Of a DNA stretch of 7,383 nt, positions 1 to 5,760 are shown piece after piece (position 1 is the first letter of the stretch; every line of letters begins with the position of its first letter). This stretch comes from Bacteroidota bacterium (GTDB taxonomy: Bacteria; Bacteroidota; Bacteroidia; Chitinophagales; Saprospiraceae): positions 1-7,383 of the forward strand of contig JAGWYI010000204.1 in the NCBI GenBank assembly GCA_018969455.1. The letters are read 5' to 3'. Both the position numbers and the translations under genes were made by a program. The notes beneath the pieces were generated by a model. The model made no database searches, was not told the DNA's origin, and saw only the letters and a list, made by a program, of their open reading frames with translations.

Positions 1-240
1 AAAAGCGAAATAAAAATGCAGATTTCAAAAAAATATTCACAAACCCTTACCCACCAGCTTGTGTCAACATGGTTTTGTACCATATCTTTGCCAATCGATC
101 AAATGGAAGCCCAGCGACAAAAAAGTGAGTTTGAGGGGTGCCTCTGGTTTGATCGAGCAGCATTGTTGGAAAAAATAGCCGTGCCGCGGGTTATTGATCG
201 TTTCCTGAAGGATAGACAAAACGCGCCCACGCTTTTTTGA
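1..240 (+). CDS. mutY: A/G-specific adenine glycosylase MutY, C-terminal fragment (5' end outside window)
   Basis: The frame is open from base 1 to the TGA at 238-240, giving 79 residues with no clear start, so this is the 3' end of a gene beginning upstream. MutY removes adenine mispaired with guanine or 8-oxoguanine in base-excision repair. Its C-terminal NUDIX-like domain recognises 8-oxoguanine. The visible part fits the end of that domain: a YSQTLTHQ stretch resembling the family's KH-x-LSH/LTH motif, a hydrophobic strand, a WF segment, and a closing IAVPRVIDRFLKD resembling the usual 'hP.hI.RhL' ending. The catalytic and iron-sulfur domains lie outside the window. The order mutY-ssb-gldE is common in Bacteroidota and supports the call. 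The ATG at 16 is internal to the domain and is not the start. The identification is fairly likely but rests on a short, variable region. Confidence 0.72.
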   Translation, partial: KSEIKMQISKKYSQTLTHQLVSTWFCTISLPIDQMEAQRQKSEFEGCLWFDRAALLEKIAVPRVIDRFLKDRQNAPTLF

Positions 241-267
241 TTTTAATCTTTTCATTTTTAATCTTTT
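241..267 (+). repeat. Tandem T-rich 12-mer between mutY and ssb
   Basis: The 12-mer TTTTAATCTTTT occurs at 241-252 and again at 256-267, a 15-bp period, filling most of the 41-bp gap between the mutY stop and the ssb ATG. On the coding strand the gap is almost all T, with some A and C. No hairpin is visible. It may be low-complexity drift, a U-rich untranslated segment, or a protein-binding site. Confidence 0.5.
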
Positions 268-281
268 TAAACTTTTTTACC

Positions 282-737
282 ATGATTAACAAGGTCACCT
301 TAATCGGAAACCTGGGACAAGATCCCGAAGTGCGGCACTTGGAAAACGGCGCGATGGTAGCCCGTTTTTCGCTCGCAACCAATGAAAGTTACAAAGACAA
401 AGACGGCAATTGGCAGACTTTGACGGAGTGGCACAATGTAGTTGTATGGCGTGATTTGGCTGAAAGAGCCGAAAAACAATTGAAAAAAGGCATGATGGTG
501 TATGTGGAGGGTAAAATTACCTATCGCAAGTACACTACCCAGGAAGGCCAGGAACGTCAGGCGACCGACATCGTCGCCAACCTTTTCCGCATGCTTGAAC
601 GCAAGGAAGGCAGTGGAGAGAACCGCTTCCCGAATTCGGAGCCTGCCGGCTACCGTCAAAGCGGAACCCCTGTTACCATGCCTGTAACAGAGAACCCGGT
701 TGCGTCCGTGGCTGAAGGGGACGATCTTCCGTTCTAA
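282..737 (+). CDS. ssb: Single-stranded DNA-binding protein SSB
   Basis: This 151-residue protein binds and protects single-stranded DNA in replication, repair and recombination, normally as a tetramer. Residues 1-105 form the OB fold: it opens MINKVTLIGNLGQDPEVR, followed by FSLATNE (29-35), the aromatic core TEWHNVVVW (48-56) and VYVEGKITYRKY (73-84). A low-complexity linker follows (about 106-144), then the acidic tip EGDDLPF, which recruits partner proteins in SSBs generally. The length is typical. The ATG at 282 is chosen because MINKV is the canonical N-terminus; the frame is open back to a TTG at 237, but that would add 15 hydrophobic residues unlike SSB. The gene lies 41 bp after mutY on the same strand and may be co-transcribed with it. 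A hairpin with a T tract downstream probably ends the transcript. Confidence 0.97.
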   Translation: MINKVTLIGNLGQDPEVRHLENGAMVARFSLATNESYKDKDGNWQTLTEWHNVVVWRDLAERAEKQLKKGMMVYVEGKITYRKYTTQEGQERQATDIVANLFRMLERKEGSGENRFPNSEPAGYRQSGTPVTMPVTENPVASVAEGDDLPF

Positions 738-818
738 ACTGTAAATTGAGTTATGCGAAGCGCCGCGTGGAAGGCAACAAAAATGGCCTCTTTGTGTGCT
801 GATTTTCCGCCTTTAGCG

Positions 819-848
819 TTGAAAGTCACACCTGTTACCATGCTTTGC
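819..848 (+). promoter_or_regulatory. Weak candidate promoter in the ssb-gldE gap
   Basis: A TTG at 819-821 is followed, 18 bases after its G, by ATGCTTTGC (840-848). This partly matches the Bacteroidota pattern of a -33 TTG-type box and a -7 TAnnTTTG box: TTTG is intact but TA reads AT. If used, transcription would begin near 853, just ahead of the long hairpin, giving a transcript of about 95 nt. The evidence is weak. Confidence 0.22.
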
Positions 849-875
849 AAAGTATAAACCATTGATTACAAGTTC

Positions 876-947
876 ATCGGAGTTTGGTTTTGAACAACAT
901 TCCTGGTCTTTTCAGGGAAGTCGGCAAAGCTGAACTCCGATTTTTTT
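876..947 (+). terminator. Long hairpin with T7 tract, probable ssb terminator (or attenuator/small RNA end)
   Basis: Bases 876-892 pair with 925-941 over 17 positions: 14 Watson-Crick and 3 G-U pairs, with an uninterrupted outer 9 bp (ATCGGAGTT with AACTCCGAT). The enclosed 32 bases can form a second hairpin (900-905 with 913-918, one G-U pair). Seven T residues follow (941-947, the first paired). This is the layout of a Rho-independent terminator, although the hairpin is much longer than usual. It lies 139 bp after ssb and 50 bp before gldE, so it could end the ssb transcript, act as a read-through control for gldE, or form the 3' end of a small RNA. Confidence 0.6.
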
Positions 948-948
948 C

Positions 949-956
949 GAACTTTG
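949..956 (+). promoter_or_regulatory. Candidate -7 box for gldE
   Basis: GAACTTTG differs from TAnnTTTG at one defined position and lies just after the T tract of the terminator, 40 bp before the gldE ATG. It would start transcription near 963 and leave a leader of roughly 34 nt. No clear -33 TTG lies at the right spacing, so support is limited to position and partial match. Confidence 0.25.
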
Positions 957-996
957 TGATCATTTTCGAATGCAGCAATATTCAAAATAACCGCGC

Positions 997-2244
997 ATGG
1001 TTTGGTTATCCCTGGGTTTATTCTTTTATGCCATTTTGATCATAGCCGAGGAGGTTTTGATTCGGCTTACTCCGCAGGAGATGGATCAGTATCCAGCGGG
1101 CAGCATGGCAGCCTATTTATCCGGGCAGGTTCGAGCGGCACTTGCGGCCTTGTTATATGGCCGAGTTTTGCTCAAAATTGCCATGAGTGTTGGCTTGGTA
1201 AGCATTTTCACGATGCCAGGCGTTTTCCATGATGCATTTCTGGGTATATCTACAGCCTATTCGGTTGATCTGGTATTGCTGCGCTTATTGTTGCTTGTAC
1301 CTGGCGCCCTTTTGTTGAGTGCCTGCATTTGGCTTTTGCATCGGCTTCGGTTTCAGGAATGGGTTCGCAGCCATGCATTTTATTGGTTGCCGCGCCTTGG
1401 CTACCTCATTCGTTTCTTGCTAGCGGCATTCAGGCCGGTATTGCGAAAAGAACAATCATCCCATTCGGGTGGTATTGAAAATGCCATTGAGGATGCGGAA
1501 AGCGCCCAGCCCAAAAACGCAACGAATGGCGAAAAACGGGAACTGGAACTCTTGAAAAGCATCGTCCAGTTTGGCGACACCATGGTAAAACAAGTGATGC
1601 AGCCGCGCTCAAAGGTGGTTGGGGTTGATTTTCGGACCGATTTTGCTTCCTTATTGGAAATGGTACGTGCTGCCGAGTTTTCGCGCATACCCGTTTATGA
1701 CGAGGATTTAGACAATGTTACAGGCATTTTGTATGTAAAAGATTTAATTGCGCATTTAGACAAACCGGCCAATTTTGAATGGCAAGGCTTAATCCGAACC
1801 AATTTATTGTTTGCGCCTGAATCAAAACGATGCCAGGAATTGCTGGAAGAATTTAAAATCCAGAAAATACACATGGCCATGGTGGTAGATGAGTATGGCG
1901 GTTGTGCGGGCATTGTAACGATGGAAGATTTATTGGAGGAAGTTATAGGCGACATTCGAGATGAGTTTGATGTAGAAATGGACATCAGGTATCGCAAGTT
2001 AGACGCGCATAATTATATTTTTGAAGGCCAAACCTTATTAAACGATGTAATTCGGGTTACCGGTTTGCCTTCTGGCGCATTTGACGAATTGCGCAATACA
2101 GCCGAAACGCTGGCCGGACTGGCATTAACCCTTTGCGGCGACATACCAAAAGCGGGCGCCGAACTGGCCTGGGATCCTTACCTTTTTACCATATTGGCAG
2201 CCAATAACCGCCGAATTGAGCAGATAAAATTGACAATACCCTGA
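997..2244 (+). CDS. gldE: GldE-like CBS-pair/CorC-domain membrane protein
   Basis: This 415-residue protein belongs to the HlyC/CorC (CNNM) family; GldE is the member linked to gliding motility and type IX secretion in flavobacteria. An N-terminal membrane region (about 3-22, 57-74, 92-115, 131-148) stands where the DUF21 domain belongs. A CBS pair follows (about 198-322) with strongly conserved blocks: MQPRSKVVGV, FSRIPVYDEDLDNVTGILYVKDL, and MAMVVDEYGGCAGIVTMEDLLEEVIGDI given here only by position (293-320). A CorC_HlyC domain closes the protein (about 335-415). An in-frame TAA at 988 makes the ATG at 997 the earliest possible start. The DUF21 part is unusual: the usual FSGSE-like motif in helix 1 reads IIAEEV and the usual E-x-x-PK motif is not seen. 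Downstream of mutY-ssb, gldE is the expected neighbour, but no gldD follows. The family is sure; the motility role is inferred from synteny only, and an ion-transport role is also possible. Confidence 0.82.
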   Translation: MVWLSLGLFFYAILIIAEEVLIRLTPQEMDQYPAGSMAAYLSGQVRAALAALLYGRVLLKIAMSVGLVSIFTMPGVFHDAFLGISTAYSVDLVLLRLLLLVPGALLLSACIWLLHRLRFQEWVRSHAFYWLPRLGYLIRFLLAAFRPVLRKEQSSHSGGIENAIEDAESAQPKNATNGEKRELELLKSIVQFGDTMVKQVMQPRSKVVGVDFRTDFASLLEMVRAAEFSRIPVYDEDLDNVTGILYVKDLIAHLDKPANFEWQGLIRTNLLFAPESKRCQELLEEFKIQKIHMAMVVDEYGGCAGIVTMEDLLEEVIGDIRDEFDVEMDIRYRKLDAHNYIFEGQTLLNDVIRVTGLPSGAFDELRNTAETLAGLALTLCGDIPKAGAELAWDPYLFTILAANNRRIEQIKLTIP

Positions 2245-3347
2245 TGAAGATATTGGAATTGTTTAAGTTACACATCATAGATCGGTATATCATCCGGAAA
2301 TATCTCTCTACTTTTTTCTTTGCAGTGTTGATTTTTACCTTGATATCTGCGGCGATTGATTTCAGCGATAAGGTGCAAAGTTTTATTGAGAAGCCATGTA
2401 CGCTCAAGAACATTGTAGTGGATTATTATCTGGGTTTTGTGGGGTACATCACCGGCTTGTTGATGCCGATGTATACTTTAATTGCGGTGGTATTCTTCAC
2501 CTCCCGGATGGCATTCAACGCCGAAATTTTATCCATTTTGAACGCCGGGGCCAGTTTCAACCGGATATTAAAACCTTATTTGGTAGCGGGCAGCATGATT
2601 GCCTTTTTTCATCTGGCGCTCAACCACATCATCATACCCCACTTCAACAAGTCGCGGCTTTGGTTTGAACACACCTTTGTTTGGGTAGATCAGGATCGGG
2701 GCAAAACATCGAACGTACATCTTTTACTGCGCAAGGATGTTAAACTGTACATACGAGGCTACAACAAGTTGAATAAAACGGCCAGTGGTTTGCGGTTGGA
2801 GAAATTTAATGGAAACCGGGTAGAAAGTATCCTGGAGGCTGAAAATGCCAACTTCAAGGAAGAGCCGAATAAATGGCAAATTAGCAACTACACGATTCGT
2901 ACATTTAACGGCATTGGAGAAAAATTGATTCAGTCGGCCCAGCCCCTGGATACTTTGATCAACATAAGCCCTCAGGATTTTGTATATTTCCAAAATCAGA
3001 ATCAGGAAATGACCACGATGGAGCTTCAAACGGCTATTTGGCGGGAATCGGAGCGCGGTCAGTCAAACAAAAGTTATGAAATTGAGTTGCATCGCCGAAC
3101 AGCCGATGCATTTACCAACCTTATATTAACGATCATGGGGCTTGCGGTAGCGGGCCGTAAAGTGCGCGGGGGCATGGGTTTGCACCTGGCGATAGCCATC
3201 GGAATCGGGGCGTTGTTTATTTTATTGTCCAAATTTGCGGTATCATTTGCCAGCAGCGGGTCTATTCCGGTGTTATTGGGCATGTGGATACCCAACCTAA
3301 TTTTTGGCCTGGTTGCAATTTGGTTGGTTACACGTGCACAGAAATAA
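2244..3347 (+). CDS. LptF/LptG (YjgP/YjgQ) family lipopolysaccharide-export permease
   Basis: This 367-residue inner-membrane protein matches the LptF/LptG family, whose members pair in the LptB2FG ABC exporter that lifts lipopolysaccharide from the inner membrane to the periplasmic bridge. The layout is characteristic: IIDRYIIRKYLSTFF at the start, three membrane helices (about 22-42, 64-84, 110-130), a periplasmic jelly-roll-like domain (about 135-280), and three C-terminal helices (about 288-305, 312-333, 343-364). The ELHRRTADAFTNLILTIMGL and VAGRKVRGGMG blocks before and after helix 4 are typical of the family. Its ATG overlaps the gldE stop by one base (TGATG at 2242-2246), suggesting translational coupling. 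LptF and LptG are hard to tell apart by eye, and the partner gene is not in this window, so no symbol is given. Confidence 0.9.
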   Translation: MKILELFKLHIIDRYIIRKYLSTFFFAVLIFTLISAAIDFSDKVQSFIEKPCTLKNIVVDYYLGFVGYITGLLMPMYTLIAVVFFTSRMAFNAEILSILNAGASFNRILKPYLVAGSMIAFFHLALNHIIIPHFNKSRLWFEHTFVWVDQDRGKTSNVHLLLRKDVKLYIRGYNKLNKTASGLRLEKFNGNRVESILEAENANFKEEPNKWQISNYTIRTFNGIGEKLIQSAQPLDTLINISPQDFVYFQNQNQEMTTMELQTAIWRESERGQSNKSYEIELHRRTADAFTNLILTIMGLAVAGRKVRGGMGLHLAIAIGIGALFILLSKFAVSFASSGSIPVLLGMWIPNLIFGLVAIWLVTRAQK

Positions 3348-3359
3348 GGTCAATCCGCG

Positions 3360-3377
3360 TTACTTTGCAAAAAAAAA
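3360..3377 (+). promoter_or_regulatory. Candidate -7 box and A9 tract before the cyclotransferase-like gene
   Basis: TTACTTTGC (3360-3368) matches TAnnTTTG except for one base, and is followed directly by nine A residues (3369-3377), then TTG and the start ATG at 3381. No -33 TTG is well spaced. The A-run is typical of Bacteroidota translation starts, which rarely use a Shine-Dalgarno sequence. The gene may instead be read from the upstream gldE-permease transcript, since the gap is only 33 bp. Confidence 0.3.
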
Positions 3378-3380
3378 TTG

Positions 3381-4373
3381 ATGCGACAAAAACTCGCCTA
3401 CGGCTTACTTGCCGTTCTACTGCTTTCCACGCTTTTTGTAGCCCTTCAGCAATGGCAAGGCCAAAAGGTATTGCCGCCGCCGCCCAAGCCCAATGTATCG
3501 GTACCCGATTTTAGCGCCGATTCGGCATTCACATTTGTTGAAAGGCAACTGCAGTTTGGCCCGCGTGTGCCCAATACCCCTGCGCACCGGCAATGTGCCG
3601 CATGGTACGTAAACACCTTCAGGCAGCTTGGGCTACAGGTGAATGAACAAAAATTTCAAGCCACCCATTTCAAAGGCGCCGTTTTCAATGCCAACAACAT
3701 TATGGCCAGTTACAAACCGGAAAATGGCAAAAGGTTGTTGCTGGCCGCACATTGGGACAGCCGTATGTGGGCCGATAACGATAAAGTACGCAGCGACCAA
3801 CCCATAGATGGCGCTGATGATGGGGCAAGCGGCGCCGCCATTTTGATCGAAATCGCGCGTATATTGTCTCAAAATCCCGTAGATATTGGGGTTGATTTTC
3901 TCTTATTTGACGCGGAAGACCAGGGAGATAATCAGGGAGAAGGCGAAACCTGGTGTCTTGGATCGCAATATTGGTCAAAAAACTTACCCACCCCCGATTA
4001 TATGCCCTATCAAGCTGTATTGCTCGATATGGTGGGCGGCAAGGATGCGCGCTTTTATCAGGAAGGCATTTCGCGGGAGGTGGCTCCGTCTACCGTAGAT
4101 AAAATATGGCGCATTGCAGCGGAGTTGTCGTATTCCAATTATTTCGTATCCGAGAAAAGACCTGGAATTACCGACGACCATCTGTTTGTTATCCGAAATG
4201 CCAAAATACCCATGGTTGATATCATCAGCATGCCCAACAGTGGTTCGCATCCATTTCCAGACCATCATCACAAGCATTCCGACACCTTGAGTGCAATAGA
4301 CAAGCAAACCCTGAAAGCCGTAGGCCAAACACTGGCAGCATTTATTTATCAAACCGCCGCAAAAGTGATTTAG
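3381..4373 (+). CDS. M28-family zinc protein, glutaminyl-peptide cyclotransferase-like
   Basis: The 330-residue protein has an N-terminal hydrophobic segment (about 6-22, no lipobox cysteine), so it is probably anchored or exported, then a Pro-rich linker and an M28 fold. Glutaminyl cyclases convert N-terminal glutamine of peptides to pyroglutamate. Motifs seen in order: AAHWDSR (H124, D126), GADDGASGA (D147 a likely metal ligand), FDAEDQG (E179 likely acid, D180 likely ligand), TWCLGSQYW (190-198), LLDMVGG (D216), TDDHLF (D265, D266, H267) and HKHSDT (H299 a likely ligand). The WCLGS block and the DDH triplet are more like glutaminyl cyclase than M28 aminopeptidases. The ATG at 3381 is preferred over the adjoining TTG at 3378. 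It ends 6 bp from the convergent gene. The family is firm; cyclase versus aminopeptidase activity is inferred. In Bacteroidota such enzymes may act on periplasmic proteins whose signal-peptidase cleavage exposes Gln. Confidence 0.85.
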   Translation: MRQKLAYGLLAVLLLSTLFVALQQWQGQKVLPPPPKPNVSVPDFSADSAFTFVERQLQFGPRVPNTPAHRQCAAWYVNTFRQLGLQVNEQKFQATHFKGAVFNANNIMASYKPENGKRLLLAAHWDSRMWADNDKVRSDQPIDGADDGASGAAILIEIARILSQNPVDIGVDFLLFDAEDQGDNQGEGETWCLGSQYWSKNLPTPDYMPYQAVLLDMVGGKDARFYQEGISREVAPSTVDKIWRIAAELSYSNYFVSEKRPGITDDHLFVIRNAKIPMVDIISMPNSGSHPFPDHHHKHSDTLSAIDKQTLKAVGQTLAAFIYQTAAKVI

Positions 4374-4379
4374 CGCCCA

Positions 4380-5132
4380 CTACATTTGTTCTAAAGGATA
4401 AATAACGGGTTTGGAAGGACTTGCATCCAGATCGAAAGAAGCCGTTTGAAGGTTGAGCAGATAAAACCCATCGGGAATTTCCGGCGCGACATATATCAAC
4501 TCCGTAATGGTACAATGGGTACGCGGCGCCTCTGGATAATTCCAGAACGCTTTGTGGGCCAACAACTTACCATCATCTTCTTCCCGATCGACGGAAGGGA
4601 GATCGAGCAATACATGCTGGATGCCACATTCTACCAGGTAAGATGCGACCGCATGATGCATATAGGGCGGATTTGAACCTGAATATCGGGTAATCTTCTT
4701 AAAATCATCATTGGGAAGGGTACGTAAAATGAGCGCCTCCGCTTCTCCGGGCTTTAAGGCTGCTTTTATTTGTTCCAACAGGATCACGCGGTCGCCGGAT
4801 TCGGTTTTCTGGGGGTACAAACTTATCAATTTCGCAAAAAAATGATACTTTTGAAGGCATTCGTGCAAAACGAAACGCTCCCGGGAAATGTGTCCGACGC
4901 ACTCGGTGTGCGTTCCGTTGCCGTGCGGATTGAAACGCACATTGAAAAAATTAACCGGAGCCCCCTTTGCGATACTGCCAACAAAATCGTCGGCAACAAA
5001 GGGCTCGTAGGAAACAGGCGGCGCCCAAAAACAATTGACCTGTTCGGGGATCTCGCGCAGCGGAATGGATAGGTCCCAACCAGCCTGTGCATCAAATTGA
5101 TATTGCTCGTTTTGAAATTTAAAAGAAAACAT
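4380..5132 (-). CDS. Cyclase-family (kynurenine formamidase-like) metal hydrolase
   Basis: This 250-residue protein on the minus strand resembles the cyclase family (PF04199), which includes bacterial kynurenine formamidase KynB and other metal-dependent amidohydrolases. Near the N-terminus are WDLSIPL (19-25), usual at the start of the fold, and the metal-binding block PHGNGTHTECVGH (69-81: H70, H75, E77, H81). Later come LLDLPSVDREEDDGK (175-189), resembling the family's TDTPSxD block, H193, and H206 with E211 toward the end. The usual motif is HxGxHxDxPxH; here the first two His are five rather than four residues apart and Glu replaces Asp. No signal peptide is seen, so it is likely cytoplasmic. 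The ATG at 5130-5132 is preceded by an A-rich leader. No kynurenine-pathway gene is nearby, so the substrate is unknown. Confidence 0.8.
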   Translation of the reverse strand: MFSFKFQNEQYQFDAQAGWDLSIPLREIPEQVNCFWAPPVSYEPFVADDFVGSIAKGAPVNFFNVRFNPHGNGTHTECVGHISRERFVLHECLQKYHFFAKLISLYPQKTESGDRVILLEQIKAALKPGEAEALILRTLPNDDFKKITRYSGSNPPYMHHAVASYLVECGIQHVLLDLPSVDREEDDGKLLAHKAFWNYPEAPRTHCTITELIYVAPEIPDGFYLLNLQTASFDLDASPSKPVIYPLEQM

Positions 5133-5164
5133 TCTTTTTAAAATTTAACTGGTGTCTATGGATG

Positions 5165-5173
5165 GCAAATATA
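5165..5173 (-). promoter_or_regulatory. -7 box for the cyclase-family gene
   Basis: Read on the minus strand this is TATATTTGC, an exact TAnnTTTG followed by C. It lies 32 bp upstream of the cyclase ATG and would place the transcript start near 5159, with a leader of about 27 nt. A -33 element would fall near 5193-5200; no TTG is seen there, and that spot is covered by a DnaA box. Confidence 0.5.
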
Positions 5174-5191
5174 CTTTACGCCGCCAGATTT

Positions 5192-5200
5192 TGTGCATAA
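5192..5200 (-). promoter_or_regulatory. DnaA box (exact match to TTATNCACA)
   Basis: The minus strand reads TTATGCACA, an exact match to the DnaA-box consensus. It lies 60 bp upstream of the cyclase start, over the expected -33 position of its promoter, and faces the second box at 5244-5252. Confidence 0.5.
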
Positions 5201-5206
5201 CGATCT

Positions 5207-5226
5207 TTATAAATCATTATAAATCA
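5207..5226 (+). repeat. Tandem 10-mer TTATAAATCA x2
   Basis: TTATAAATCA occurs at 5207-5216 and again at once at 5217-5226 with no mismatch. Nineteen of the 21 bases at 5206-5226 are A or T. It lies between the two DnaA boxes, the kind of place an unwinding element would occupy in an origin. Confidence 0.7.
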
Positions 5227-5243
5227 GCGAAATCTATCCTGAG

Positions 5244-5252
5244 TTATCCACA
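5244..5252 (+). promoter_or_regulatory. DnaA box (exact TTATCCACA)
   Basis: TTATCCACA is the textbook high-affinity DnaA box. It is in the opposite orientation to the box at 5192-5200, with 43 bp between them. A third, weaker copy with one mismatch (TTATGCCCA) lies at 5373-5381. Confidence 0.55.
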
Positions 5253-5272
5253 AAATCCGGCGAATCATGGTA

Positions 5273-5339
5273 TACCTTTAAGCAAATCCAGATTGCAGGA
5301 TGGACTCGGGAACAGATATAGCCTGCATGCATAAAGGTA
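5273..5339. repeat. Long imperfect inverted repeat (hairpin)
   Basis: TACCTTTAAGC (5273-5283) is the inverted copy of GCATAAAGGTA (5329-5339) at 10 of 11 positions. Inside it, TGCAGG (5294-5299) pairs with CCTGCA (5322-5327). The left arm overlaps the 8-bp palindrome GGTATACC (5269-5276). No T tract follows on either side, so a terminator is unlikely; a structured origin element, a protein-binding site or chance are all possible. Confidence 0.45.
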
Positions 5340-5628
5340 AGAAAATGTCATTGAGGTGCACCGCTTGAATGTTTATGCCCAGGCAAAATGAGAAGTCTTT
5401 CAAACCAGCAGATAGGGGGCATTTGATAAGGTGAATGCTCTTAAAGGAGGACAATATTGTTTTTTTAAAAGCCCATGTAAACAAAGAAATTACCTTATTT
5501 TCCTCCCTTGCATTTGCACGCCACCTGCAAGGCCGCAATCATGGTCATCTAGCGCGTAAATTGAGGCTTTACATTCCCGGTACACCTGTTTTTAAACCCG
5601 TGAAATTCAGTTCGTCTGCCATGTAGGC

Positions 5629-5636
5629 TACTTTTG
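5629..5636 (+). promoter_or_regulatory. -7-like box TACTTTTG
   Basis: This is an exact TAnnTTTG, 179 bp upstream of secA. No well-spaced -33 TTG was found. It could be a distal secA promoter or a chance match. Confidence 0.25.
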
Positions 5637-5723
5637 TCCTGTGTTTACTGCCATTCTGTCAAAAAAAGCCGCCAACAGGTAAGTTGGAATAAAATATGAC
5701 ACGATTTCAATGCACGTAAAGAC

Positions 5724-5732
5724 TATCTTTGC
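5724..5732 (+). promoter_or_regulatory. Probable secA -7 box
   Basis: TATCTTTGC is an exact TAnnTTTG followed by C. It would start transcription near 5738 and leave a leader of about 70 nt before the secA ATG. The -33 region is weak: only ATGAC (5696-5700) lies near the right distance. It is the best secA promoter candidate in the gap. Confidence 0.5.
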
Positions 5733-5760
5733 AACTTTGAATTGGTGTTGGATCAAAAAC

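Noticed and set aside
237..281. A TTG start extending ssb upstream by 15 residues
   Set aside because: The extra residues are hydrophobic and come from the T-rich spacer; MINKV at 282 is the canonical SSB start.
300..659. 119-codon minus-strand frame opposite ssb
   Set aside because: Antisense to a clear SSB reading frame with no family resemblance.
738..875. Possible small gene or tRNA between ssb and the hairpin
   Set aside because: No cloverleaf pattern and no plausible open frame; only a 4-bp AGGC/GCCT pairing near 771-789, too weak to call.
3378..3380. TTG start for the cyclotransferase-like gene
   Set aside because: An ATG follows at once at 3381 and gives a normal MRQK-type export signal start.
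5278..5538. 86-codon open frame on the minus strand in the intergenic region
   Set aside because: No recognised motif, and it overlaps the inverted repeat. Not supported as a gene, though homologues in relatives would change this.
5435..5626. 63-codon open frame on the plus strand, containing AAAGGAGG
   Set aside because: The AAAGGAGG lies inside the frame rather than ahead of a start, Bacteroidota rarely use such sites, and the peptide has no recognised features.
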